Positions 54,402 through 64,000 of a stretch of DNA of 64,000 nt are shown piece by piece; the first letter of the stretch is position 1; every line of letters starts with the position of its first letter. The notes below the pieces were generated by a model. That model did not search any database and had not been told where the DNA came from. It saw nothing but the letters and a program-made list of their open reading frames with translations. The translations under genes were made by a program, and so were the position numbers. Origin of the DNA: Myxococcales bacterium (lineage in GTDB: Bacteria > Myxococcota_A > Bradymonadia > UBA7976 > UBA1532); contig JACKDN010000017.1 of assembly GCA_020633465.1 (NCBI GenBank), positions 140,911 to 204,910 of the forward strand, in the 5' to 3' direction.

Positions 54402-55922
54402 TTGACCGTCCGCACCCGCGTCGCCCCGTCGCCCACCGGCGATCCGCACGTCGGCACCGCCTACGTCGCGCTGTTCAACTACTGCTTCGCCAAGAAGCAC
54501 GGCGGCCAGTTCGTGCTGCGCATCGAGGACACCGATCGCGCGCGCAGCACGGCCGAGTCCGAGCAGATGATCCTCGACGCCCTGCGCTGGACCGGCGTCA
54601 CCTGGGACGAGGGCCCCGACGTGGGCGGCCCCTTCGGCCCCTACCGCCAGAGCGAGCGCAGCGAAATCTACGCGCGCCACGCCGAGCTGCTGCTCGAGAA
54701 GGGCGAGGCGTTCCGGTGCTTCTGCACGCCCGAGCGCCTCGCCGAGCTGCGCGCCCAGCAGCTCGCCGGCGGCGGCGGCGCCCTCGGCTACGACGGCCAC
54801 TGCCTGACGCTCGAGCCCGAAGAGGCCGCCGCGCGCGCGGTCGCGGGCGAGACCCACGTGGTGCGCCTGAAGGTGCCCCGCGCCGGCATCTGCCACGTGC
54901 AGGATCTGCTGCGCGGCACCATCGACATCGCCTGGGGCGAGGTCGACATGCAGGTGCTGCTGAAGTCCGACGGCATGCCCACCTACCACCTGGCGAACGT
55001 CGTCGACGATCACCTGATGGGCATCACCCACGTGCTGCGCGGCGAGGAGTGGATCAGCTCGGCGCCCAAGCACCTGCGCCTGTACGCCGCCTTCGGCTGG
55101 GAGGCCCCGCAGCTGTGCCACCTGCCGCTCTTGCGCAACCCCGACAAGAGCAAGCTGAGCAAGCGCAAGAACCCGACCAGCATCCTGTACTACCAGCGCA
55201 TGGGCTACCTGCCCGAGGCGCTGCTGAACTACCTGGGCCGCATGGCCTTCTCGATGCCCGACAACGCCGAGAAGTTCGGCCTGGACGCCATGGTCGAGGC
55301 CTTCGACCTCGCGCGCGTGTCGCCCGGCGGCCCGGTGTTCGACGTCGAGAAGCTCGACTGGCTGAACGGTCGCTGGATCCGCGAGGATCTCGACGACGAC
55401 GCCTTCGCCGACCGCGTGATCCGCTGGGCGCTGAACCGCGACTACCTCGGACCGGTCATCCCGCTGGTGAAGGAGCGCATCGAGCGCTTCAGCCAGCTGC
55501 CCGGCCTCGCCGGCTTCTTCCTCGAGGGCCTCATCGACCTCACCCCCGAGATGCTGGTGGTGAAGAAGCTGAACGAGGACGACGTGCGCCGCGTGCTGGC
55601 CTGGACGTTGTGGCAGATCGACACGCTGCCCGCGTGGAAGCTCGAGCCCATCGAGGCCACCCTGCGCGCCACCGCCGATCTGCTCGAGATGAAGCTGCGC
55701 GACTACCTCGCGCCGCTGTTCCCCGCGCTGACCGGCAAGCCCTCGTCGACCCCGCTGTTCCAGTCGATGGAGGCCCTGGGCCGCGACATGACCCGCGCGC
55801 GCCTGAAGCACGCCCTCGACGTCATGGGCGGGCTGGGCAAGAAGGCCGAGAAGCGCGAGCGCAAGGCCTTCGACGCCGCCCGCGCCGCCGCCGGCGCCAG
55901 CGACGACGCCGCCGACGACTGA
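54402..55922 (+). CDS. gltX: glutamyl-tRNA synthetase
   Basis: This is a 506-residue class I synthetase that charges tRNA-Glu. The HIGH-type signature is PSPTGDPHVGTAYVALFNY, RIEDTDRARST follows, and the KMSKS-type loop is DKSKLSKRKNP. A TTG start at 54402 is supported by GGAGG at 54391-54395. An alternative upstream frame is rejected because of poor composition. It may be either discriminating or non-discriminating; sequence alone does not tell. The gene ends four bases before the convergent carboxylase gene. Confidence 0.96.
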   Translation: MTVRTRVAPSPTGDPHVGTAYVALFNYCFAKKHGGQFVLRIEDTDRARSTAESEQMILDALRWTGVTWDEGPDVGGPFGPYRQSERSEIYARHAELLLEKGEAFRCFCTPERLAELRAQQLAGGGGALGYDGHCLTLEPEEAAARAVAGETHVVRLKVPRAGICHVQDLLRGTIDIAWGEVDMQVLLKSDGMPTYHLANVVDDHLMGITHVLRGEEWISSAPKHLRLYAAFGWEAPQLCHLPLLRNPDKSKLSKRKNPTSILYYQRMGYLPEALLNYLGRMAFSMPDNAEKFGLDAMVEAFDLARVSPGGPVFDVEKLDWLNGRWIREDLDDDAFADRVIRWALNRDYLGPVIPLVKERIERFSQLPGLAGFFLEGLIDLTPEMLVVKKLNEDDVRRVLAWTLWQIDTLPAWKLEPIEATLRATADLLEMKLRDYLAPLFPALTGKPSSTPLFQSMEALGRDMTRARLKHALDVMGGLGKKAEKRERKAFDAARAAAGASDDAADD

Positions 55923-55925
55923 AGG

Positions 55926-57475
<1,550 letters not shown>

Positions 57476-57479
<4 letters not shown>

Positions 57480-58897
57480 CGTCGGGCTCCGGTCGGGGAT
57501 CGGAAGAGGGAGGCGTACAGCGCGTCGTAGGCGGCCGCGGGACCGTCCCACGACCAGTCGCGCCGCAGGGCGTTGCGCTGCATCGCGCGGTAGGCGTCCG
57601 GCGCCTCGAACAGCGCCAGCGCGCGGTCGGCCGCGGCGCCGAAGCCGCCCGGGCTGGGATCGAAGAAGGTCACGCCGTCCTCGCCGTCGCGCACGGTGTC
57701 GGCCAGCCCGCCGACGCTGCGGACGACGGGCACCGAGCCGTAGCGCATGCCGTACATCTGGGCCAGGCCGCAGGGCTCGAAGCGGCTGGGCACCAGCGTG
57801 AAGTCCGTGCCGGCGTAGAGCTGGCGCAGCAGGGTGGGGTGGAACTGTTCGACCAGGGACACCGCCCGCGGGTGGCGCGCGGCCGCGGCGCGCAGGCCGT
57901 GCATCAGATCCGGATCACCGTCGGCGACGAACGCGAACCGCGCGCCCACGGCCACCAGGCGGTCCAGCTCGGACAGCACCAGGTCCAGCCCCTTTTGGGG
58001 CGTGGCGCGCGAGGCGGCGCCGAACAGCACGCCGTCGTCCAGGTGCAGCGTCGCCCGCAGCGCGGCGCGGCAGGCGGCGCGCCCCTCGAGGTCGTCGGCG
58101 TCGAAGGGCGCGGCCAGCGCGTCGTCCGCTCGCGGATCCCACGCCTCGACGTCGATGCCGTTCAAGATGCCCGACAGGCGGCTGCGGCGATGCCGGAACA
58201 GCCCCGACAGCCCGGCCCCGCCCGGCTCGGACTGAATCTCCTCGGCGTAGCGCGGGCTGACCGTCGTCAGCCGGTCGGCCAGCACCAGCCCCGCCTTCAA
58301 GAGCGACATCTGCCCGTGGTACTCGACGCCCTCGTAGGTGCGCAGCGCGCGCGGCACGCCCAGGCGGTCGGCCCAGTCCAGCCCGCACAGCCCGCGATAC
58401 ACCAGGTTGTGCACGGTCAGCACCGCCGGCCGCCGCCCACCCAGGTACAGCGCGGTCAGCGCCGCCTGCCAGTCGTGCAGGTGAAACACGTCGGCGGCGT
58501 CGGCCATCTGCGCCGCCATGCGGCAGAACACCGCGAAACGCAAGGGGTTGTCGTCGTAGGCGTGGCCCGGCGGACCGTAGGCGTGCGGCCGGTCGAACAG
58601 CTTGGGCACGTCGAGGAAGGTGACGTGGCCGTCGGGCGTGTGCCACTGGCGGCCCGTCCAGGTCTGACCGTCCAGGCGCACGCTGGGCGCCTCGGCCCCG
58701 CGCACCAGAGCGTCGCGCTCGATGAAGCGGTACAGGGGCGTGACGACGTGCGCCCCGAGGCCCGCGGCGCGCTGGTGGGCCGGCAGGCTGCCGACCACCA
58801 TGCCCAGCCCGCCGGTGGCGCTGAAGGGTGCGATCTCACTGGCGACGTGCAGGACGCGCCGCGACGGCGCGACGGGAGCGGACGGTGACGCGGACAA
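57476..58897 (-). CDS. glgA: glycogen synthase
   Basis: This 473-residue GT5 glycosyltransferase adds ADP-glucose to alpha-glucans. The N-terminal VLHVASEIAPFSATGGLGMVV (KxGGL-like, here with Ala-Thr-Gly-Gly-Leu), VFHLHDWQAALTALYL, LTVHNLVYRG, and the C-terminal VPSRFEPCGLAQMYGMRYGSVPVV carry the family signatures. TTG 58897 is preferred, with CAGGGG upstream; the longer frame runs through a low-quality region and is rejected. The usual Lys of the KxGGL ADP-glucose motif is not evident, so donor choice should be checked. It is coupled with the carboxylase gene. Confidence 0.9.
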
Positions 58898-58977
58898 CGG
58901 AACCCCTGGCCAGCGTGGCGGGGTGGCATCGTGCCCGAATCGCCGGGGAGCGTAAAGAGCACCCCGGCGGGGGCGGG

Positions 58978-59556
58978 CTACTGCTGGGCGGCGCGGCGGG
59001 CCGACTCGGCGTCGATCTCCTGGAAGGCCTTGCGCGCGTTGTCGCGGATGATCTCCTTGGCGCGCGAGCCGAGGCGGTCGAGGCGGTCGAGCTGGGCCTC
59101 GAAGGCGTCGGGATCCAGCCGCGCGAGGCTGTACTGCGTCTTCTGGTCGATGTCGAAGAAGCGATCGACGATCTCGACGCCCGCCAGCTCCATCTCGGTG
59201 AAGACCTTGGTGGCCTCCTGGCGGTGGGCCTCGGCGGCCTCCTTCTCGCCGTCGGTGGTGCTGGCCTCGTAGTTCTTGATCAGGTTCTGCACGCGGCTGG
59301 TGAAGATCTTGGCCAGCTCGGCGCGGGCCTGGGCGTCGGCGGTGCTGCGGCGAAGGCCCACCGAGCTGATGTTGCTGGCGACGCCGACGCCGTAGAAGGC
59401 CTTGTCCTTGAAGGCGGCGCCGCCGGCGTCGACCCACTTCGGCCGGTCGGCGTGGGTGCCTTCGCCCTTGATCTGGTCACCGCCGCAGCCCACGGCGACG
59501 GTGGTGGCGCCCAGGGCGAGGGCGAGGGAGAGGTTGCGCAGGGTGCGTGCGAACAT
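58978..59556 (-). CDS. LPP20-like lipoprotein
   Basis: This 192-residue lipoprotein (ALGATTVAVGC) has the mature start KWVDAGGAAFKDKAFYGVGVA and SVGLRRSTADAQARAELAKI, characteristic of LPP20/FlgO-type domains that recognise a small ligand or bind other envelope proteins. The C-terminal third is helical. It lies 15 bases after the short lipoprotein gene on the same strand. The function is unknown. Confidence 0.78.
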   Translation of the reverse strand: MFARTLRNLSLALALGATTVAVGCGGDQIKGEGTHADRPKWVDAGGAAFKDKAFYGVGVASNISSVGLRRSTADAQARAELAKIFTSRVQNLIKNYEASTTDGEKEAAEAHRQEATKVFTEMELAGVEIVDRFFDIDQKTQYSLARLDPDAFEAQLDRLDRLGSRAKEIIRDNARKAFQEIDAESARRAAQQ

Positions 59557-59571
59557 GGGGGAACTCCTGGG

Positions 59572-59727
59572 TCAGTCGTCGCGGTGCTTCTGGGTCTCGC
59601 GGTCGAGGTCGCGGTCGGCGTCGTCGGCGTTGCGCCGGATGGAGTCCTTGTCCATCCGGGGCTCGGAGCCGCAACCGGCGACGAGCACGCTCGCCGACGC
59701 CAAGAGTAGGGTGAACAAGAGCTTCAC
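59572..59727 (-). CDS. very small lipoprotein
   Basis: This is a 51-residue lipoprotein (LLASASVLVAGCGSEP) with only about 30 mature residues, charged (RRNADDADRDLDRETQKHRDD). GTG 59727 has AGGAGG seven bases upstream, a strong Shine-Dalgarno, so it is probably real although short. It is transcribed just before the LPP20-like gene. Such mini-lipoproteins often stabilise a larger partner, but here that is a guess. Confidence 0.6.
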   Translation of the reverse strand: MKLLFTLLLASASVLVAGCGSEPRMDKDSIRRNADDADRDLDRETQKHRDD

Positions 59728-59938
59728 GGCGGGGCCTCCTGCCTTCAACGGTGCGCAACGACGGCCTCGGTGCCGGTCTATTCGCGCGCGTCGCGATTTT
59801 TCTGGTGGCCGGTTGAATTTCTGCCCGAGGGCGCCGTTGGCCACCCCGGGCGCGGTTCGCCGGCCTCGCTTCACCGGGACGGCCTTCACTGTACGCCCAA
59901 CCGGAGTATCTTTCAGCCGCCACGACCTCGGAAGTGCC

Positions 59939-61000
59939 ATGCGACCCGCTGCGAAGCTGACCTCACTGCTGCTCGTGCTCGGCCTCGGCGGGGGGTGCGC
60001 GGGCCGCCCGACGCCCGCCCGCCCGGACGAGACGCGGCTGCGGGCCGAGGTGGCGCAGGCCGAGGAGGCGCTGCCCGGGGCGCGGGCCGATCACATCGTG
60101 GGCGACGGCTTCGGGCCCACGTCGCGCGACGCCGTGCTCGACGCCCGCCGGGCCGTCAGCGAACAGATCACCGCCAATGTCGAGAGCGAGATCGAGGGCC
60201 GCCAGAGCGAGGTGGGCGGCAAGGCCGAGGCCGAGGCCTTCCTGCGGGTGCGCACCACCAGCGCCTTCGAGCACGGCGAGCTGCTGCAGACGCTCGGCGT
60301 GGTCGAGCGCCCCGGCGGCTTCGCGGCCCGCGTGGTGCTCGACCGCGACCGCGCGGCCGAGGTGTACGCCAAGGAGCTCGCCGCCGACCGCGAGCGCCTG
60401 GCCAAGCTGGGCCCCATCGTCGACGAAGCGCTGGCCACCCTCGACACCAGCGTCCTCTTGAGCAGCCCGCACGTGCCCGCCGAGGTGCTGGCGCAGATGC
60501 GCCGCAAGGCCGCCATCCTGCGCACCCTGGGCCACCCCGCCGACGTCGAGGTGACCGCCGACGCCCGGGCCCTCGAGCAGCGGGCCGCCGCCGTGCGCGC
60601 CAAGGCCCGCCTGCGCCTGCGCGTCGAAGGCCGCGTCACCGAGCCCCTGCGCCGCGCCGCCGTCGGCGAGGTCGCCGCCCTGCTCGCCGACCGCGGCTGC
60701 CGCGTCGTCGAAGACACCGGCGCCGCGCTGCCCCCCGACGCCCCCGTCGGCCTGGTCACCGTCCGCCTCGCCAGCCGCGACCACGAGGAGCGCGACCTCA
60801 AGTGGCGCTACCTGGGCATGGAGGTGCAGGTGGTCGACGCCCGCAACGGCCGCTCGGTGATGCAGTTCGTCGCCATGCCCGACCTGGTGCACGGCGGCGG
60901 CCCGAGCTGGGCCCGCGCCGACGAAGCGACGGCGCGGCGGCTGAAGAAGAAGCTGAGGGAGAAGGGGGAGTACGCGTTCGGGCAGATCACGTGCCGGTGA
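59939..61000 (+). CDS. LPP20-like lipoprotein, larger
   Basis: This 353-residue lipoprotein (LLLVLGLGGGC) has an LPP20-type region (DAVLDARRAVSEQITANVES) and a long helical middle with VYAKELAADRERLAKLGP. Near its end is a beta half with LKWRYLGMEVQVVDARNGRS. It diverges from the small lipoprotein pair, with 211 bases of shared promoter space. The family resembles proteins that hand a signal or lipoprotein across the envelope. The exact role is unknown. Confidence 0.7.
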   Translation: MRPAAKLTSLLLVLGLGGGCAGRPTPARPDETRLRAEVAQAEEALPGARADHIVGDGFGPTSRDAVLDARRAVSEQITANVESEIEGRQSEVGGKAEAEAFLRVRTTSAFEHGELLQTLGVVERPGGFAARVVLDRDRAAEVYAKELAADRERLAKLGPIVDEALATLDTSVLLSSPHVPAEVLAQMRRKAAILRTLGHPADVEVTADARALEQRAAAVRAKARLRLRVEGRVTEPLRRAAVGEVAALLADRGCRVVEDTGAALPPDAPVGLVTVRLASRDHEERDLKWRYLGMEVQVVDARNGRSVMQFVAMPDLVHGGGPSWARADEATARRLKKKLREKGEYAFGQITCR

Positions 61001-61114
61001 GCGATCAAGGGTCGTCGCCGGCGCGGCGTCCTGGCCCTTGACCTTGACCTTGACCTTGCCCGGTTCCTCGGCGTGCAAACCCCGCTCGACGTCCCGTCCC
61101 GCGAGCCGTGCCCG

Positions 61115-61154
<40 letters not shown>

Positions 61155-61335
61155 GCTCCTCGGCGTGCAAGCCCCGCTCGACGTCCCGTTCCGAACACCC
61201 TGCCCCTGACCTCGACCTTGATCTGGCCCGACTGTGGCGATGGTGCGAGCCGGGATCGCGTGTGGGGACGAAGGTCGGAACGTCAGGCGAAGCCGGCGCT
61301 TCGGCGGCGAGGGGAAAGGTCAAGGTCAAGGTCAA

Positions 61336-61380
61336 GGGGCCCTTCGGGCAGGGGCCCTTCGGGCAGGCGCCCTTCGGGCA
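61336..61380. repeat. three 15-bp palindromic units
   Basis: GGGGCCCTTCGGGCA occurs twice in tandem and GGCGCCCTTCGGGCA once. Each contains GCCC-TTC-GGGC, a stable small hairpin on either strand. Being immediately downstream of the minus-strand dehydrogenase stop, they might terminate or stabilise that transcript. Confidence 0.7.
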
Positions 61381-61383
61381 GGC

Positions 61384-62112
61384 TCAGAGGCTCAGCCGCT
61401 TGAACACCCGCTCCGGGATCGCCTTGATGACCCCCATGATCCCCCCCCAGAACCGCGGGTAATACAGCGTGTCCTCGCGCCGCCGCCACGCGTCGTAGAT
61501 CGCCTGGCTGGCCGCCTCCGGTGACGCCACCGGGATGCCCGTCTCCATGCCGAAGGTCATGCGCGTGTCGACGAAGCCCAGCTTGACCGTCATCACGTGC
61601 ACGCCCGCCTTGAACAGCCGGTTGCGCAGCCCCTGCAGGTACAGGGTGAACGCGCCCTTGGCGCTCCCGTACACGTAGTTGCTCTGGCGCCCGCGATCGC
61701 CGGCGACGCTGCTGATGCCGATGATCGCGCCGCGGCCGCGCTCGGCCATGCCCGCGGCGCAGGCCTCGGCGATGCTGGCCGCGCCGGTGAAGTTCACGTC
61801 GATCACCTTGTGCGCGTCCGCGAAGTCGGCTTCGGGGCCGCCGCCCATGTCGCCGAAGGCGATGACCACCACCTCCAGGTCGCCCACCTGCGCCTCGACG
61901 TCGGCGACGAAGGCGGGGTGGCCCTCGAAGTCGCGCGCGTCGAAGAGGCCGCTGGCCGTCTTGGTCTGGTGCCGCACGGCGACGTCCGCCGCGATGCGCG
62001 CCGCCTCCTCGGTGTCGCGGGCGGCCACGAAGACCGGGTGCCCCGCGGCCCCGAAGCGGTGGGCGATCTGCTGAGCGATGCGCGAGGTCGCGCCGAGCAC
62101 CAGGACACTCAT
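61384..62112 (-). CDS. short-chain dehydrogenase/reductase
   Basis: This is a 242-residue SDR with NAD(P)-binding GATSRIAQQIAHRF at the N-terminus, GISSVAGDRGRQSNYVYGSAKGAFT with the YxxxK pair (Tyr-Gly-Ser-Ala-Lys) and the Ser of the catalytic triad. A C-terminal substrate loop follows. It resembles DprE2-like reductases, though the partner DprE1 is not in the window. GGAGG precedes ATG 62112. The substrate is unknown. Confidence 0.88.
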   Translation of the reverse strand: MSVLVLGATSRIAQQIAHRFGAAGHPVFVAARDTEEAARIAADVAVRHQTKTASGLFDARDFEGHPAFVADVEAQVGDLEVVVIAFGDMGGGPEADFADAHKVIDVNFTGAASIAEACAAGMAERGRGAIIGISSVAGDRGRQSNYVYGSAKGAFTLYLQGLRNRLFKAGVHVMTVKLGFVDTRMTFGMETGIPVASPEAASQAIYDAWRRREDTLYYPRFWGGIMGVIKAIPERVFKRLSL

Positions 62113-62198
62113 CGGAACCTCCGGGCCAACGGGGGCGCACCTTGCCAAAGGGCGAGGCGGAGGCGCAAGCGGAGGCGTGGACCGACCGGTCGCCGGGC

Positions 62199-63515
62199 TC
62201 AGCCGCCGGTGAGCTGGTGTCCGCAGTCGCTGCAGAAGCGGGCGCGGTGGGGCACCTCGTGGCCGCAGGCGGGGCAGCTTCGGCGCTGGGCGGCGCCGCA
62301 GGTGGCGCAGAAGCGGGCGCCGATGGGGGTGGGGGCCAGGCAGTCCACGCAGGCCGCCAGCAGCTGGGCCGGCGGCTCGCTCGCCACCTCGGGCAGGCTG
62401 GTGCTGGTCAGGTTCAGCGCGCGCCCGATCTCGGTCAGCGACTGCGTGCGCTTCGACACCGGGCGCAGCCCCAGCTCGAGGGGGCCGGTCAGGTTCTCGA
62501 TGACGAACTTGCGGACGCCCAGGCCCGCGCGCCCCAGCGTCTCCTTCAGGTGCGACACCAGGCTGTCGCGCAGCACGTCGAGATCGTTCAGCGCCTCGAC
62601 CAGGTGATCGCGGCCCGAGAAGGTGAGGTTGCTCAGCCCCTCGGCGAAGCGCCCCTCGACCAGGCGCCGCAGCCGGGCCTCGACGTCCTCGGGCTCGGGA
62701 ATGCTGGTGCGGGCGAAGCGCTCGACCAGCGGGCGCGCCTCCGCCAACCGCAGGCTGAAGCGCCCGTAGGCGCGCACCGGCACCGCGCCCATGCCCGGCA
62801 CCTGCAGCGTCACCGCCTGCGAGGTGCCCCAGCGCAGCAGCTTGGTGGGCCCCAGCTTGACGAACAGAAGCCCCGCCTCGACCGGCCCGCCCGCCCAGCT
62901 CATCGCGCGCGCCAGCCCGGGCAGCGCCTGCGGCGTCACCTGGTGATCGCCCGGCAGCAGCACGTCGGTGATGTCGCCGCCCGCGCGCACCACCAGCGCC
63001 TGCCCCGGCAGCACCTGCACCGCGCCCCCGTGGCGCAGCGGATGATGAGGGTGGGGGAAGGGCCAGAAGTAGCCCGCCTGCGCGTCGTCGTCCCAGCTGA
63101 CCAGGTCGACCTGCTGCTCGGCCACCCACGCGAGCAGGTCGCCCGGCTCCAGCTGCTGCGGCTCGAAGGGCGCCAGCGCGTGCCGCTCACCGACGCCCAG
63201 AGCCGCGCCCATCGCCCGCAGCGCGTCGCGCTCGGGCCCGGTCACGGCACCGTCCATCTGCGCCATCACGCGGCACGCGTCGATGAACACGCGCCGCAGC
63301 CACGCCGAGTCGAGCACCCGCGCCGCCTCGACGTAATCGAAGGGCTGCTCGGCCAGCGCGTCCACGCCGCCCGGCAGCCCCACCTGCTCGAGGAAGGCCT
63401 CGAGCGCCAGCCGCTCCCGCGGGTGCAGCCCGTCACAGGCCGCCACGTGGTACAGCCCCCGCGCGAAGACCTGAGCGCGCTCGCCGCTCCACGTCGCCCG
63501 GTTGACCTGTCCCAT
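62199..63515 (-). CDS. TerB-like/SPFH/double zinc-ribbon protein
   Basis: This is a 438-residue protein. The first 110 residues look like a TerB-type helical domain (CDGLHPRERLALEAFLEQVG, then RVMAQMDGAVTGPERDAL). The centre has an SPFH-like domain of the YdjI/virion-core-like type (GLLFVKLGPTKLLRWGT, VRAYGRFSLRLAEARPLV). The C-terminus has two zinc ribbons (CVDCLAPTPIGARFCATCG and CPACGHEVPHRARFCSDCG). It is likely cytosolic or membrane-associated, in stress or envelope response. ATG 63515 follows GGAG. Confidence 0.8.
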   Translation of the reverse strand: MGQVNRATWSGERAQVFARGLYHVAACDGLHPRERLALEAFLEQVGLPGGVDALAEQPFDYVEAARVLDSAWLRRVFIDACRVMAQMDGAVTGPERDALRAMGAALGVGERHALAPFEPQQLEPGDLLAWVAEQQVDLVSWDDDAQAGYFWPFPHPHHPLRHGGAVQVLPGQALVVRAGGDITDVLLPGDHQVTPQALPGLARAMSWAGGPVEAGLLFVKLGPTKLLRWGTSQAVTLQVPGMGAVPVRAYGRFSLRLAEARPLVERFARTSIPEPEDVEARLRRLVEGRFAEGLSNLTFSGRDHLVEALNDLDVLRDSLVSHLKETLGRAGLGVRKFVIENLTGPLELGLRPVSKRTQSLTEIGRALNLTSTSLPEVASEPPAQLLAACVDCLAPTPIGARFCATCGAAQRRSCPACGHEVPHRARFCSDCGHQLTGG

Positions 63516-63735
63516 CCTCGAACTCCAGCGCTCGCGCGTCGTGTGGGCCCACACGTGTACCGCTCCTTGGTCTTCATCGGCAACGCGCCCCCGTAAGTCC
63601 ACCCACGGTGTCCGAAACGCGCCACTCGCCGGTCCATTCCCCGCCGCGCTACCCACGCGCGAAGCACCCCGACGATCCATCGTTGACCCGAGCAGGGCGG
63701 TTTCTTACAGTTCGCCCCGTTTTCGCCGCCCATCC

Positions 63736-63819
63736 GCCGGAGTGGTGAAATTGGTAGACGCGCCGGACTCAAAATCCGGTGGGGGCGACCCCGTGTCGGT
63801 TCGAGCCCGACCTCCGGCA
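63736..63819 (+). tRNA. tRNA-Leu (anticodon CAA)
   Basis: A complete class II tRNA folds from this stretch. Acceptor GCCGGAG pairs with CTCCGGC; the D-arm contains TGGTGAAATTGGTAGA; the anticodon stem CCGGA/TCCGG has loop CTCAAAA giving CAA; the long variable arm is typical of Leu; and the T-arm GTCGG TTCGAGC CCGAC is standard. No genomic CCA is present (the next bases are CCC), so CCA would be added enzymatically. It decodes UUG. Confidence 0.96.
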
Positions 63820-63832
63820 CCCAGCGCGAACG

Positions 63833-63864
63833 AACGGCCCGTCGGGAGAACCTGGCGGGCCGTT
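63833..63864 (+). terminator. hairpin after tRNA-Leu
   Basis: AACGGCCCG (63833-63841) pairs perfectly with CGGGCCGTT (63856-63864) around a 14-base loop, 13 bases after the tRNA. It is a good candidate terminator or processing structure, although no T-run follows. Confidence 0.6.
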
Positions 63865-63995
63865 GGTGTCTCTACGGGTCGGCGCCGGCCGGCTCGGCCG
63901 TCCATGCCGACATCACACGAGACCGCCGCGTGGCGCGCTCGCCCCGTGCGGCCGCTCGCGCTACCCTGCGGTCAGGCCGGGCCGAGGACGACGCG

Positions 63996-64000
63996 ATGAA
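63996..64000 (+). CDS. possible start of a gene at the window edge
   Basis: ATG at 63996 follows GAGGACGACGCG, which looks like a Shine-Dalgarno and spacer, but only five bases lie in the window. No statement about product is possible. The 130 bases before it, from the tRNA hairpin to here, hold nothing I can identify. Confidence 0.2.

Overview
The window is very GC-rich, densely coded, bacterial chromosomal DNA. Several traits point to the Myxococcota or a related deltaproteobacterial lineage. These are a MYXO-CTERM-like C-terminus (CDS ending at 46451), tandem MopE-type CNGxDDDCDG repeats (49834-53657), many lipoproteins with Gly/Met/Pro/Ala/Asp linkers, large Cys-rich secreted proteins, and a myxobacterium-style acyclic carotenoid cluster. 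GTG and TTG starts and ATGA/GTGA/TTGA overlaps are frequent. I see no phage, IS element, CRISPR array or rRNA.

Layout. 1-7600: carotenoid cluster, crtE (-) divergent from crtD-crtC-crtZ (+), then a quinone oxidoreductase, crtB and crtI (-). Together these would make GGPP, phytoene, a desaturated acyclic carotene and 1-hydroxy/3,4-desaturated products. No lycopene cyclase is present here. 7600-9430: ribosomal protein L28, methionine aminopeptidase and a small membrane protein. 9427-15513: a metal (probably zinc) homeostasis block with a ZIP-like permease gene broken by apparent indels, two palindromic operator-like sites, a small membrane protein, an outer-membrane porin-like protein, a ZnuA-like binding protein, two secreted lipoproteins and a Fur/Zur-type regulator. 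15572-23852: a diguanylate cyclase, a hypothetical protein, then PBP1A-TatB-TatC-FAD oxidoreductase-membrane protein in one tight operon. 23922-34089: TatD-like hydrolase, two-HKD phospholipase-D-like lipoprotein, a zinc-ribbon/TM/ExbD-like protein, a PEGA-like protein, a pectin-acetylesterase-like lipoprotein, an AcpA/PLC-type phosphoesterase and small proteins. 34091-36110: biotin carboxyl carrier and biotin carboxylase; the matching carboxyltransferase lies at 55926-57479.

36216-54231 is the accessory, surface-protein part. It holds two giant Cys-rich lipoproteins flanking a glutathione S-transferase, a three-gene translationally coupled set (MYXO-CTERM TSP3 protein, lipoprotein, beta-barrel), another outer-membrane barrel, a 15-repeat MopE-like protein and a decapeptide-repeat lipoprotein. 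42537-44861 carries a small membrane protein, ketopantoate reductase and exonuclease III. 54402-63515 returns to housekeeping: glutamyl-tRNA synthetase, acyl-CoA carboxylase beta, glycogen synthase, LPP20-like lipoproteins, a short-chain dehydrogenase and a TerB/SPFH/zinc-ribbon protein, followed by tRNA-Leu(CAA) at 63736.

Caution on sequence quality. The permease gene, the MopE-like gene and a proline-rich linker all show frame changes, and most of these fall at runs of G or C. They look more like consensus homopolymer errors than real mutations, so any broken gene in this window should be read with that in mind.
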